NCBI RefSeq assembly: GCF_030317035.1
Contig: NZ_JASZYK010000002.1
Location: 744,001 to 808,000, forward strand
DNA from: Variovorax sp. J22G73
GTDB lineage: Bacteria > Pseudomonadota > Gammaproteobacteria > Burkholderiales > Burkholderiaceae_C
Reading direction: 5' to 3'
DNA: 64,000 nucleotides
A program made the translations under genes and the position numbers. The notes beneath the pieces are model-generated. The model was not told the origin of the DNA. It did not search any database and saw only the letters and a list, made by a program, of their open reading frames with translations. Of this stretch, positions 47,532 to 56,377 are shown piece after piece. The stretch's first letter is position 1. Each line of letters starts with the position of its first letter.

Positions 47532-48338
47532 ATGAACATCCTGCTGGTTCTTGCCCACCCCGAAACCGCCTCGCTCAACGGCTCGCTGCACCGCTTCATG
47601 CACGATCGGCTCCAGGCCGCGGGCCATTCGGTGCAGGTGTCAGACCTGTACGCCATGCGCTGGAAGCCCGCGCTGGACGCCGACGACTTTCCCGCGCGCG
47701 ACACCGCCGCGCGCTTCGACCCCTCCCTCGATTCGCTGCGCGCGTTCGAGGCCGGCACGCAAACGCCCGACGTGGCCGCGGAGCAGCAGAAATTGCTGTG
47801 GGCCGACGCGGTGGTGCTGCAGTTTCCGCTGTGGTGGTACTCGATGCCCGCCATCTTGAAGGGCTGGGTGGAACGCATCTACGCCTACGGCTTCGCGTAC
47901 GGCGTGGGCGAGCATTCGGACACGCACTGGGGCGACCGCTTCGGCGAAGGCACGCTGGCCGGCAAGCGCGCGATGCTGGTGGTGACGACCGGCGGCTGGG
48001 CCTCGCACTACGCGCCGCGCGGCATCAACGGGCCGATGGACGACCTGCTGTTTCCCATTCAGCACGGCGTCCTCTACTACCCCGGCTTCGACGTGCTGCC
48101 GCCCTTCGTGGTGCATCGCACGCACAAGGTGGACGAGGCGGCCTATGCGCGCATCACCGAAGAACTGGGCGCGCGGCTCGACGCGCTGTTCACCGCCGAG
48201 CCGATTGCGTTTCGCCCGCAGAACGCGGGCGACTACGACATTCCCGCGCTCACGCTGCGGCCCGACATTGCGCCGGGGCAGACAGGGTTCGCGGTACACA
48301 CGTCACACACATCGGACATGGCCCCGCGTGCGGGCTAG
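47532..48338 (+). CDS. NAD(P)H quinone reductase-like flavodoxin-fold protein
   Basis: 268 aa of the NQO1/MdaB family. Seen: N-terminal ILLVLAHPETASLNGSL (FMN/FAD phosphate loop), DAVVLQFPLWWYSMPAILKGWVERIYAYGFAYG, and TTGGWASHYAPRGING. Two-electron reduction of quinones or other electrophiles by NAD(P)H. The C-terminal ~25 residues are an unusual extension. Divergent from a LysR gene. It converges on the lipoprotein hydrolase gene with only 6 nt between the stops. Confidence 0.9.
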   Translation: MNILLVLAHPETASLNGSLHRFMHDRLQAAGHSVQVSDLYAMRWKPALDADDFPARDTAARFDPSLDSLRAFEAGTQTPDVAAEQQKLLWADAVVLQFPLWWYSMPAILKGWVERIYAYGFAYGVGEHSDTHWGDRFGEGTLAGKRAMLVVTTGGWASHYAPRGINGPMDDLLFPIQHGVLYYPGFDVLPPFVVHRTHKVDEAAYARITEELGARLDALFTAEPIAFRPQNAGDYDIPALTLRPDIAPGQTGFAVHTSHTSDMAPRAG

Positions 48339-48344
48339 CAGCGG

Positions 48345-50441
48345 CTACGGCAGCACCGGGTTGGCGACCGCGTTCGCAATTGCCGCGTCGGCATCCACGC
48401 GCAGCATGAAGCGCCTGGCCACCAGGTCGTTGGCCGCCGAGGTGAGCGCGGCGACATAGCCGGCCTGGTCCACGTAGCGCTCCTGCACCGACGGGCGCGG
48501 GTCGCCCGCGCGCAGCGCTGGCGTCTTGGCGAACGGAAAGTACGCGCCGAACAGCCCCGCCTGGTCGATGCGGCCGGGCACGTTGCTGGTGTTCCAGCCG
48601 GTGTTGGTGCCCAGCGGCACGGCCACGTCCAGGCTGCGGATGCCGGCGACGTCGTTGCCGTCGGCGTCCACCTGCGGCACCAATATCGCGTAGTCGCGGC
48701 CCAGCCTGGCCGGCGGCACCTGCGTGGCGATGCCGCTCTCGTCCTGCGGGCGGTAGCCGGGGCCCCAGTCGAGCAGCGAGTAGGTGTTGACCAGCCCGGT
48801 GTAGCTCGCGCCCGGAATCGCCGGAAACCTCACCTGCTGCGGGCGCACCAGCGTGCCATCGGCCAGCCGGGGCACCTGGTTGTCGGGCGGCGTGGTGCCG
48901 CGCACGACCCAGTCTTCGAGGTTCTGGTACAGCGCGCGCACCACCGGAATGACGCTGGTGTTGGCGTTGGTGGCATACAGCGCGCCGGCGCCCGCGCCCG
49001 GCACCGACGCCAGGCCCAGCAGGTGGTGCGAGCTGGCGTAGTAGTAGATGCGCGCGTTGCCGGGCTGCACCAGGTCGACGCTGCCCCACGCATCGGTGAG
49101 CAGCGGCGAGCCCTGCAGGGTCCAGAACTCGGTGCCGCTGAAGCCGATGAAGAGCTTGGGGCAGGTGCCGCTGGCTTCGCAGCGCGACAGGATGCCGCCG
49201 CGGCGCTGGGCCACGTCGTCCACGTAGTCCTTCGACAGGCCCCGCGCACCGGCCTGGCCGAAGGCCGTGTGGTCGGCGCGCACGCCGCCGCCGCCGCCGG
49301 GCACCGAGAAGCGCATGTTGATGTTGGTCTGGCGCGCGGCAATCTGCGCGAACACGCCGTCGAACACCTTGGCGCCCGCGGTGTCCTCGTTGAAGCCGAG
49401 GTGCACGAAGGTCTTCATGAAGTTGCCGCACTGCGACACACCCGATGCAATCGTGTTGCGGATGGCCGCGGCCACCGGGTTGGCGGTGCCGCCCGCATCG
49501 CTGGCGCTGCGGTGGAAGAAGCCGATCATGTCGCGCAACGCGGCCAGCCCCAGACCCATGACCTTCGGGTCTTTGGCGATGTAGACCAGCTCGTACAGGT
49601 ACGCCGGGTCCCACTTGTCTTTCAGGCACACGCTGGTTTCGTCGGGCGTGCCGGGGAACGGCGTGGCCGTATTGCACTTCGCAAACTTCCATTCGCTCGC
49701 GGGAATGAGCTGGCGCGCGTCGCCCTCGTTCACGCGGCGCGTGAGCACGTAGCCGGGCTGCGTGTTGTCCAGGCTGGCCGTGGCGTAGGCCTGCATGGCC
49801 GCGTTGAAGGGGCCGCCGGGCAGCGGCAGCGAATCGTTGGTGGCGGCGGTGGGCAGCAGCTCGGCGCGGTAGGTGCCGGTGATGCTGCTGCCGTCGGGGT
49901 TCTTCGCGACCGGCACTTTCAACGTGAGCTTGCCCGGCCCGGCCGGCACGTCGCCCTGCCATGCGGCCGTGAGGAACACGTAGCCGCGCGAGGCGAAGTA
50001 CGGGTCGAGGGCGACGATGTTGCCGCGGTTGGGCGCGTCGTAGCGCAGCACGCCGCTGACCTTGGCCATGTCCTTCGGCTTGAACAGCACGAAGTCGGAC
50101 GTGTACTCGACCTTGCCGTTGGCATTGAGCGGCGCGAGCTGCAGGTCTTGAATGATCGCGTTGCGCGGGTCCTTGGGGTCGACCTCGCCGGTGAAGGTGC
50201 CGCTGAGCTTCTCGTAGGCACCGGCGCTGCCGAAGGTGCCGGGCACGTCTTCGGTGGCGGTGATGGCGAGCTTGTATCGGGGCGCGGCAGTGGTCACGGG
50301 TGGCGTGGTCACGGGCGGGGGCGTGGTGGTGGGCGGTGGCAGCAGCAAGCCGCCCCCTCCTCCACCGCCGCTGCCGCCGCAGGCGCTCAGAAAAAGGGCG
50401 GCCGAAGCCACCGTGGCAGCCGCAAGGCTCCAGCGTTTCAT
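48345..50441 (-). CDS. Alpha/beta hydrolase-domain lipoprotein
   Basis: 698 aa. Lipoprotein signal with lipobox LSAC21, then Gly and Pro/Thr-rich linkers. The body matches the large exported alpha/beta hydrolase-domain proteins (Abhydrolase_10 type): NIVALDPYFASRGYVFLTAAWQGD and a nucleophile-like SGVSQCGNFMKTFVH, where Ser before Gln would be the nucleophile. It may hydrolyse an ester or lactone outside the cytoplasm. Eighty nt separate it from the upstream Bug gene; the pair probably reads together with the AtuA genes. Substrate unknown. Confidence 0.83.
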   Translation of the reverse strand: MKRWSLAAATVASAALFLSACGGSGGGGGGGLLLPPPTTTPPPVTTPPVTTAAPRYKLAITATEDVPGTFGSAGAYEKLSGTFTGEVDPKDPRNAIIQDLQLAPLNANGKVEYTSDFVLFKPKDMAKVSGVLRYDAPNRGNIVALDPYFASRGYVFLTAAWQGDVPAGPGKLTLKVPVAKNPDGSSITGTYRAELLPTAATNDSLPLPGGPFNAAMQAYATASLDNTQPGYVLTRRVNEGDARQLIPASEWKFAKCNTATPFPGTPDETSVCLKDKWDPAYLYELVYIAKDPKVMGLGLAALRDMIGFFHRSASDAGGTANPVAAAIRNTIASGVSQCGNFMKTFVHLGFNEDTAGAKVFDGVFAQIAARQTNINMRFSVPGGGGGVRADHTAFGQAGARGLSKDYVDDVAQRRGGILSRCEASGTCPKLFIGFSGTEFWTLQGSPLLTDAWGSVDLVQPGNARIYYYASSHHLLGLASVPGAGAGALYATNANTSVIPVVRALYQNLEDWVVRGTTPPDNQVPRLADGTLVRPQQVRFPAIPGASYTGLVNTYSLLDWGPGYRPQDESGIATQVPPARLGRDYAILVPQVDADGNDVAGIRSLDVAVPLGTNTGWNTSNVPGRIDQAGLFGAYFPFAKTPALRAGDPRPSVQERYVDQAGYVAALTSAANDLVARRFMLRVDADAAIANAVANPVLP

Positions 50442-50520
50442 GGTTTGTCTCCTGTTGTGTGTCTTGTGTCTTGTCAGGGGGCGGCGCCGGTCTCCGCTAC
50501 GGCGTGCGGGGCTTCGGCGG

Positions 50521-51486
50521 CTATTCGGCCTCGATGCCGGCGGCCTTCACGATGCGGCCCCACTTCTGCGACTCGGCCGTCTGGAACTTGCCCAGCTCTT
50601 CGGGCGACGTGGTGAACACCTCGGTGCCGGTGGGCTCGTAGAAGGCGGTCCTGGCGGCCTCGCTCTTCGCGGCCTTCACCAGCAGTTCGTTCAGGCGCTT
50701 GACCACGGCGGGCGGTGTCCTGGCCGGCGCGTAGGCGGCAAACCAGTAGCCCATTTCGTAGCCCTTCACGCCGGCCTCGGCAATGGTGGGCACGTCGGGC
50801 GCCAGCGGCGAGCGCGCGGCGCTGGAGATGCCCAGCGCGCGCAGCTTGCCCGCCTTCACCTGCGGCAGGCCGGTGGCGGTGTCGGTGATCATCATGTTGA
50901 TCTGGCTGCCCAGCAGGTCGGTCACGGCCAGCGTATTGCTCTTGTAGGGCACGTGCAGCAGCTTGATGTCGGCCATCTGCTGCAGCAGCTCGCCCGCCAT
51001 GCGGCTCGACGAGCTGCCGCTGCCGAAGCTGTACTTGCCCGGGTCTTTCTTCGCGAGCGCGATGAACTCGCCCACGCTCTTCGCGGGGAACGACGGGTTC
51101 ACCACCATGATCTGCCCGCCCTTGCCCAGCGCGGCGACGGGTGCGAAGTCTTTCACCGGGTCGTAGGGCAGCTTCTTGAACAGATGCTCGTTGGCCGCGT
51201 GCGTGGTGTTGGTGGTGATGAGCACCGTGTAGCCGTCTGCCGGTGCCTTGGCCACGGCCTGCGAGGCGATGAAGCCGCTGGCGCCGGCCTTGTTGTCGAT
51301 GATGACGGCCTGCTTGGTCTCGGTGGCAATCTGGTTGCCGAGCGCACGCGCGATCTGGTCGGTGGCGGTGCCGGCCGCGAAGGGCACGACGAAGGTGATG
51401 GCCTTCTCGGGAAAGGCCTGCGCGTGGCCGAGCAAGGGCGCCAGGGCCAGCGCGGCGGTCAGCACGGTGAGGGGAAATCGTTTCAT
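50521..51486 (-). CDS. Bug-family (TctC-like) periplasmic substrate-binding protein
   Basis: 321 aa with a Sec signal ending at AQA (residues ~25). Typical Bug architecture: PEKAITFVVPFAAGTATDQIARALG, IDNKAGASGFIASQAVAKAPADGYT, then GVPTIAEAGVKGYE-type C-terminal motif. Bug proteins bind carboxylated compounds and are often orphans. ATG 51486 (MKRF). It lies between the AtuA genes and the hydrolase lipoprotein, suggesting all serve one substrate. No membrane partner is seen. Confidence 0.93.
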   Translation of the reverse strand: MKRFPLTVLTAALALAPLLGHAQAFPEKAITFVVPFAAGTATDQIARALGNQIATETKQAVIIDNKAGASGFIASQAVAKAPADGYTVLITTNTTHAANEHLFKKLPYDPVKDFAPVAALGKGGQIMVVNPSFPAKSVGEFIALAKKDPGKYSFGSGSSSSRMAGELLQQMADIKLLHVPYKSNTLAVTDLLGSQINMMITDTATGLPQVKAGKLRALGISSAARSPLAPDVPTIAEAGVKGYEMGYWFAAYAPARTPPAVVKRLNELLVKAAKSEAARTAFYEPTGTEVFTTSPEELGKFQTAESQKWGRIVKAAGIEAE

Positions 51487-51538
51487 TGTTTTGTCTCCGG
51501 ATGGCATGGGTGAAAAGAAAGAAAGGAAAGGCGTGCCG

Positions 51539-51910
51539 CTACGGCCCCGCCAGCAAGGGCACCAGCGCGCGCGGCACGCGAACGGGCATGTCGAGCAGCA
51601 GGAAGGACAGCGCCTTGCCGTGCGCGTCCAGGTTCAGCGCGTCGTTCACGCCGCCGTCGAGCACGGCGTCGAGCACGAAATTCATCGCGTGCAGCTTGGG
51701 CAGCACGAAGCGCTGCACCTGCGACGGCGCACGGTGGCGAAACTGCGCGGACACGCGCTCGGGCGTGAGCTGCTCGACCAGCACGTCGAACAGCTCGGCG
51801 TGCCAGGCGATGACGCTGATGTTCGAGCGGTCGCCCTTGTCGCCCGTGCGGCCATGGGCGGCGCGGTACAGGGGCACCTCGACAGTGGTGGCGGTGTCGG
51901 TCGTGTTCAT
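51539..51910 (-). CDS. AtuA C-terminal-domain-like protein
   Basis: 123 aa from ATG 51910 (MNTTDTAT). Contains YRAAHGRTGDKGDRSNISVIAW, the hallmark of the small domain found at the C-terminus of AtuA-type proteins or encoded separately. It overlaps the AtuA stop by ATGA (51907-51910), so the two products probably form one complex. Longer start options upstream lie within the AtuA gene. Confidence 0.87.
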   Translation of the reverse strand: MNTTDTATTVEVPLYRAAHGRTGDKGDRSNISVIAWHAELFDVLVEQLTPERVSAQFRHRAPSQVQRFVLPKLHAMNFVLDAVLDGGVNDALNLDAHGKALSFLLLDMPVRVPRALVPLLAGP

Positions 51911-53298
51911 GCCAAGGCCTCCGCAGCCAGCAGCTCGAAGTGAACCGGAATGGCATCGCGCGGCAACAGGCACGACAGCGTGTTCAGCCGCGGCGTGAGC
52001 GCGGTACGCACGCCGCCGCCGCCCGCCGGGCCGCAGGTGTAGAGCGCCATCACCTCGCGCGCCAGCCGCTCGGCCTGCGCGCGCTCGGTGTGCGTGGCCG
52101 CGACGCGCAGGCGCACGTCGCGCAGGCCGGTGTCGGGCGTGTCGGCCAGCGCGCGGCCGGCGTCGTCGCCGAAGATGCTCAGCGCGCCGATCAGGTCGAC
52201 ACGCAACGTAAGGCCCGTCAAACGCTGCCTGAGCACATCCGCAGCCAGGCGCGCGCGTGCTTCCGCACGTGGCCCTGCGTAAGAGATCTCGCCCTCGGCC
52301 AGCCAGCCGCCTTCATGGCACACGTTGACCTTGTAGCGGCCCGGCCGCGCGTGGCCGCGCACGCCAAACAGCTCGACGCGGTCTTCACCCGGCAGCGCGC
52401 GAACCTCCGCTTCGGAGATGTCGGCCACCACATCGGGCGTCAGGTAGGCGGCCGGGTCGTGCACTTCGTACAGCAGCTGCTCCTTCACCGTCGCCTCGCT
52501 CACGAGGCCGCCGGTGGCGTCGGCCTTGCCGATGGTGCAGCGGCCGTCGGCGTCGATCTCCGCGATGGGGAAGCCCACCGCCGCCAGCCCCGGCACGTTC
52601 TTGTAGCCCGGGTCCGCGAAGTAGCCGCCGCACACCTGCGCGCCGCACTCCAGCAGGTGGCCCGCCATGGTCGCGCGGCCCAGCCGGTTCCAGTCGTCGG
52701 CGCGCCAGCCGAAGTGCGACATGGCCGGCCCCACGGTGAGCGAGGGGTCGGCCACGCGGCCGCACACCACGATCTGCGCGCCCGCGTCCAGCGCGGCGGC
52801 GATGGGCTCCGCGCCGATGTAGGCGTTGGCGCTGACCACGCGCAGCCCGTTCATCTGCTCGCCCAGCGCTTCGGTCAGCAGCGCGCGGTGCGCGGGGCCC
52901 GACAGGTCGTCGCCCTCCACCACCGCGATGCGCGGCGCGTCGGCGCCCAGCTCGCGCGCCATGCGGGCGATGTGGCGCGCCGCGGCGCGCGGGTTGGCAG
53001 CGCCGAAGTTGCTCACGATGCGAATGCCGTGCGCCAGGCAGCGCGCCAGCACGGGCCGCAGCATGTCGTCGAGCAGCGGCTCGTAGCCCGCGCCGGGGTC
53101 GGCGCGGCGGCGCAGCTGGGCCAGCGCCAGCGTGCGCTCGGCCAGCGTCTCGAAGATCAAAAAGGCGCGCTGGCCCTTTGGCCCGGCGGCGAGCCGCGCG
53201 ATCAGCGTGTCGACCACGGGCCCCGCGGCGTCGGTGCGGTCGCCGGAGAAGCCGGCGGCGCAACCGATCAACAGCCTGGGCGGTTCTGTAGGGTTCAT
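51907..53298 (-). CDS. AtuA-family (DUF1446) protein
   Basis: 463 aa. Matches the AtuA family of acyclic terpene utilisation: LLIGCAAGFSGDRTDAAGPVV near the start, IVSNFGAANPRAAARHIA, and ANAYIGAEPIAAALDAGAQIVVCGRVADPSL. In Pseudomonas AtuA belongs to the citronellol/geranyl-CoA pathway, but no carboxylase genes are present here, so the substrate may differ. Start ATG 53298 (MNPTEPP). First gene of the minus-strand cluster with its small partner, Bug protein and hydrolase; divergent from LysR. Confidence 0.9.
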   Translation of the reverse strand: MNPTEPPRLLIGCAAGFSGDRTDAAGPVVDTLIARLAAGPKGQRAFLIFETLAERTLALAQLRRRADPGAGYEPLLDDMLRPVLARCLAHGIRIVSNFGAANPRAAARHIARMARELGADAPRIAVVEGDDLSGPAHRALLTEALGEQMNGLRVVSANAYIGAEPIAAALDAGAQIVVCGRVADPSLTVGPAMSHFGWRADDWNRLGRATMAGHLLECGAQVCGGYFADPGYKNVPGLAAVGFPIAEIDADGRCTIGKADATGGLVSEATVKEQLLYEVHDPAAYLTPDVVADISEAEVRALPGEDRVELFGVRGHARPGRYKVNVCHEGGWLAEGEISYAGPRAEARARLAADVLRQRLTGLTLRVDLIGALSIFGDDAGRALADTPDTGLRDVRLRVAATHTERAQAERLAREVMALYTCGPAGGGGVRTALTPRLNTLSCLLPRDAIPVHFELLAAEALA

Positions 53299-53347
53299 TG
53301 GCGTGCACTGTAGGCAGCGCCTGATCATCCGTAAAATCGAAAGTTCG

Positions 53348-53359
53348 GATCAATTGATC
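53348..53359. promoter_or_regulatory. GATCAATTGATC palindrome between AtuA and LysR genes
   Basis: A perfect 12-bp palindrome in the 114-bp divergent promoter region, surrounded by A/T-rich sequence. A LysR-type operator is likely from position; the LysR protein is encoded 54 bp away. Confidence 0.5.
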
Positions 53360-53412
53360 TGCTTTTCAAATAGCAAAGCCGGCCACCTTCGCCATCCTTC
53401 CCTCCTCTAGAC

Positions 53413-54330
53413 ATGCGAAAGACGCCCGACCTCTCCACCCGGCAGTTGCGCGCCTTCATGGCGCTGGCCGAGCACCGCAACTTCACGCGCGCGGCGCATG
53501 CCTGCCACCTGTCGCAGCCGGCGTTCAGCGCGCTGATTCGCACGCTGGAAGACGCGGTGGGCACGCGCCTGTTCGACCGCGACACGCGCAGCGTGCAGCT
53601 CACGCCCGAGGGCCTGCTGTTCGAGGGCTCGGCGCGCCGCCTGCTCGACGACATGGGCAGCGCCATGGACGACCTGGCCGACCACGTCGAGCGGCGCAAG
53701 GGCCGCGTGCGCGTGGCCGCGCTGCCGTCGCTCGCGGCGGGCTGGCTGCCGGCGGTGTTCGCGGAGTTCATGCAGGCCTGGCCCGGCATTCGCGTCGACC
53801 TGGACGACGCGCTGTCCGACGCCTGCATCGCGCTGGTGCGCAACGGGCAGGCCGACTTCGCGCTGGCAGCCTCGGGCGCGGGCGGCACGGCCGACAGCGA
53901 CCTGCGCGCGCGCAAGCTGTGCAGCGACCGCTTTCACCTGGTGTGCCGCGCCGACCATCCGCTGGCGCGCGAGCCGCGCCTGACGGTGAAGAAGATCGCG
54001 CCCTACCCCTTCGTGCAGATGGCGCGCAACAGCAGCGTGCGCCAGGCCCTCGACGTGGCGCTGCACCCGCAGCGCATGAACGCGGTGTTCGAGGTGGAAC
54101 ACCTGGCCACCGTCATGGGGCTGGTCGAGGCGGGGTTGGGCATCAGCGTGGTGCCGGCGCTGACGCTGTTCCACTTCCAGCGCGAAACGCTGGTGACAAG
54201 GCCGCTGCCGGTGGCGGCGCTGACGCGCACGCTGTACCTGGTGCAGCGGCGCGAGGGCAGCCTTTCAGTGGCGGCGCAAACGCTGCACGACCTCATCGTG
54301 CAGCGGCTCGGGTCGTTGAAGCTGGACTGA
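53413..54330 (+). CDS. LysR family transcriptional regulator
   Basis: 305 aa: LysR HTH (RQLRAFMALAEHRNFTRAAHACHLSQPAFSALIRTLE) and effector domain (LVCRADHPLA; SVVPALTLF). It is divergent from the AtuA-Bug-hydrolase cluster and probably activates it with the substrate as inducer. Its stop is 16 nt from the convergent nitrobindin-like gene. Confidence 0.93.
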   Translation: MRKTPDLSTRQLRAFMALAEHRNFTRAAHACHLSQPAFSALIRTLEDAVGTRLFDRDTRSVQLTPEGLLFEGSARRLLDDMGSAMDDLADHVERRKGRVRVAALPSLAAGWLPAVFAEFMQAWPGIRVDLDDALSDACIALVRNGQADFALAASGAGGTADSDLRARKLCSDRFHLVCRADHPLAREPRLTVKKIAPYPFVQMARNSSVRQALDVALHPQRMNAVFEVEHLATVMGLVEAGLGISVVPALTLFHFQRETLVTRPLPVAALTRTLYLVQRREGSLSVAAQTLHDLIVQRLGSLKLD

Positions 54331-54346
54331 GGCGGGCGGCGGTGGT

Positions 54347-55138
54347 TCAGGCCACCGCGTCGGGGACGCCGGCCGTGCCCGCAGTACCCGCATTACCCGC
54401 AACACCGGCAGCCCCCGCAGCGCCCTCCGAGTTCGCCGCCTCCGCGGCAATGGCCGACACCGCCTGCGCCGCCTCCGCTGCCGCCGCCTTCGCGGCTTCT
54501 TCGGCCAGCGCCGCGCGGGCGGTCGGGTTCGGCGTGGGCTCGCCGATCTTGCGCAGCGTGTTGCGGTCGGTGTGCTTGAAGGGCTCGGCCTGGCCGCGCA
54601 CGCTCAGCACCGTTTCGAGCACGTAAGACCATCCGCCGTCGTCGTGCACCGTCACCTCGATGCTGTAGCTCAGCGTCTTGAACGCATGCTCGAGAAAGGG
54701 GTTGGCCAGGATGCCGTTGGTTTCGCCGCCGCGCACCGCCTCCAGCCGGAAGCTGCGCGCGTCGGCCTGCGCGTGGCCGGTGGCCATGCAGGTGAGGCCG
54801 CGCGGAATCGACAGCGTCTGGATGAGCGCGCCCGTGGCCGGCTCCCACAGCCAGTAGCCGACCTGGTCGTGAAAGCTCTCGACCTCGTTCGGCTTCACGA
54901 TGCGCAGGTGGTAGCGCAGCCCGTAGAAAATCTGCGGCCCGTTGGTCTGCGCGTCGATGGGCTGGAAGTCCGCATGCTCGATGTACGCCTCGGCCTCGGG
55001 CCCGTCGGCCTTGGGGCTCACGTCGTGGCCGTGCCCGCCCACCCACAGGCCGGCCAGCGCCGCGAGCGGGCCCAGGTTGGCGAGCGTGTGCGGGTCGGGC
55101 TCGGGTTCGGTGTAGATGTCGTCGGGGTAGGTGGCCAT
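54347..55138 (-). CDS. Nitrobindin-like beta-barrel protein (possible heme-binding)
   Basis: 263 aa. Residues ~25-215 resemble the nitrobindin/THAP4-like beta-barrel family: GLWVGGHGHDVSP at the start, FYGLRYHLRI, VGYWLWEPATGALIQTLSIPRG, and a YSIEV...LSVRG strand pair near the end. Such proteins bind heme and react with NO or peroxynitrite, or may be ligand-binding barrels. The last ~45 residues are an Ala/Gly/Thr tail. Upstream is a degenerate tandem repeat and a Bug gene on the same strand. Assignment by pattern only. Confidence 0.6.
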   Translation of the reverse strand: MATYPDDIYTEPEPDPHTLANLGPLAALAGLWVGGHGHDVSPKADGPEAEAYIEHADFQPIDAQTNGPQIFYGLRYHLRIVKPNEVESFHDQVGYWLWEPATGALIQTLSIPRGLTCMATGHAQADARSFRLEAVRGGETNGILANPFLEHAFKTLSYSIEVTVHDDGGWSYVLETVLSVRGQAEPFKHTDRNTLRKIGEPTPNPTARAALAEEAAKAAAAEAAQAVSAIAAEAANSEGAAGAAGVAGNAGTAGTAGVPDAVA

Positions 55139-55172
55139 GTTCTTCTTCCTCGTGGTTTTCTTGATTCGACTG

Positions 55173-55226
55173 TTTTTGCGGGAACGTTTTTGCGCGAACG
55201 TTTTTTTGCGGGAATGTTTTGCAGGT
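55173..55226. repeat. Degenerate 14-bp tandem repeat upstream of the nitrobindin-like gene
   Basis: Units GTTTTTGCGGGAAC (55173-55186), GTTTTTGCGCGAAC (55187-55200), a T-expanded copy GTTTTTTTGCGGGAAT (55201-55216) and a partial fourth. It lies in the 122-bp space between the Bug stop and the nitrobindin-like start, so it is likely in that gene's leader. Confidence 0.8.
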
Positions 55227-55260
55227 TCGCGGGTTCATCGACCCGCGCGGGCCGCGCGCC

Positions 55261-56223
55261 TCACTGGTCGAGCCGTATGCCCACCCTTGCAATGATCGCG
55301 CCCCACTTGCGCCCTTCGCTGTCGATGAAGGCCGCGAACGCCTCGCTCGACCCGCCGCCCGCCACCAGCCCCTGGTTGGCCAGCAGCTCGCGCACGGCGG
55401 GCTCGTGCAGCACGGTGTTCACGTCGGTGTTGATGCGGCGCACCACCTCGCCCGGCGTGCCAGTGGCGGTGAACAGGCCGTTCCATGCGAGCGACTCGAA
55501 GCCGGGGTAGCCCGACTCGGCCACCGTGGGCAGGTCTTTCATGAGCTCGGAGCGGTGCGCGCTGGTCACGGCAATGAGCTTCACGCGCTGCCCCTGGATG
55601 AGCGGCAGCAGCGCGGGCTGCACCGCGAACAGCGCCTGCGTGTCGCCCGCGGCCAGCGACAGGCCCGCGGGCGGCGAGCCGGTGTAGGGCACGTGCACCG
55701 CCTCGATGTGCGCCACGCTGCGAAACAGCTCCATCGTGAGGTGCGACGAACTGCCCGCGCCCACCGACGCGTAGCTGAACCGGTCGCCGCGCCGCTTCGC
55801 CCATTCGACGAACTCGGCCAGCGTGTTCGCCGGGTTGCTCGCCTGCACCGCCAGCACGTTGGGCTGCGAGGTGGTGAGCACGATGGGCATCAGGTCGCGC
55901 GCCGGCGCATACGGCATGCGCGCGTACATGTAGGGCCCGAAGGCGATGGGCCCGTTGAAGCCGATGCCCAGCGTGTAGCCGTCGTGCGGCGCCTTGGCCA
56001 CGGTGTCCATGCCGATGAGGCCGCCCGCGCCCGCCTTGGTCTCCACGACCACGGGCTGCTTCCACATCACGCGCAGGCGGTCGGCCAGCGTGCGCGCGAT
56101 CAGGTCGAGCGAGCTGCCCGCGGGCGCGGGCACGACGATGCGCACGGGTTTCGACGGCCACTCCTGTGCGCAGGCGCCGACGGCCAGCAGGCTGGCGAGG
56201 AGGAAGGTGGCGAGCTTGTTCAT
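55261..56223 (-). CDS. Bug-family periplasmic substrate-binding protein
   Basis: 320 aa with a Sec signal ending near GACAQE. Typical Bug motifs: WPSKPVRIVVPAPAGSSLDLIARTLADRL, VVETKAGAGGLIGMDTVAKAPHDGYT and LPTVAESGYPGFES. ATG 56223. A separate Bug gene lies 4 kb away in the AtuA cluster; the two share only family-level similarity. No transporter partner is adjacent. Divergent from an exported methyltransferase-like gene. Confidence 0.92.
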   Translation of the reverse strand: MNKLATFLLASLLAVGACAQEWPSKPVRIVVPAPAGSSLDLIARTLADRLRVMWKQPVVVETKAGAGGLIGMDTVAKAPHDGYTLGIGFNGPIAFGPYMYARMPYAPARDLMPIVLTTSQPNVLAVQASNPANTLAEFVEWAKRRGDRFSYASVGAGSSSHLTMELFRSVAHIEAVHVPYTGSPPAGLSLAAGDTQALFAVQPALLPLIQGQRVKLIAVTSAHRSELMKDLPTVAESGYPGFESLAWNGLFTATGTPGEVVRRINTDVNTVLHEPAVRELLANQGLVAGGGSSEAFAAFIDSEGRKWGAIIARVGIRLDQ

Positions 56224-56377
56224 CTTCACTTCGGTGGTCTTGGGGCGCGGTGGAACTCTGGTGGAACGGCGCGAAGTTTTATCACCGAAACATCCCCAAA
56301 AAATCCCCGAAATGTCCGCGAAAGCGCCCGCATCGCCCGTGCCAGCAGCCGAATGCCGATTCCCGCATGATCCGGCG

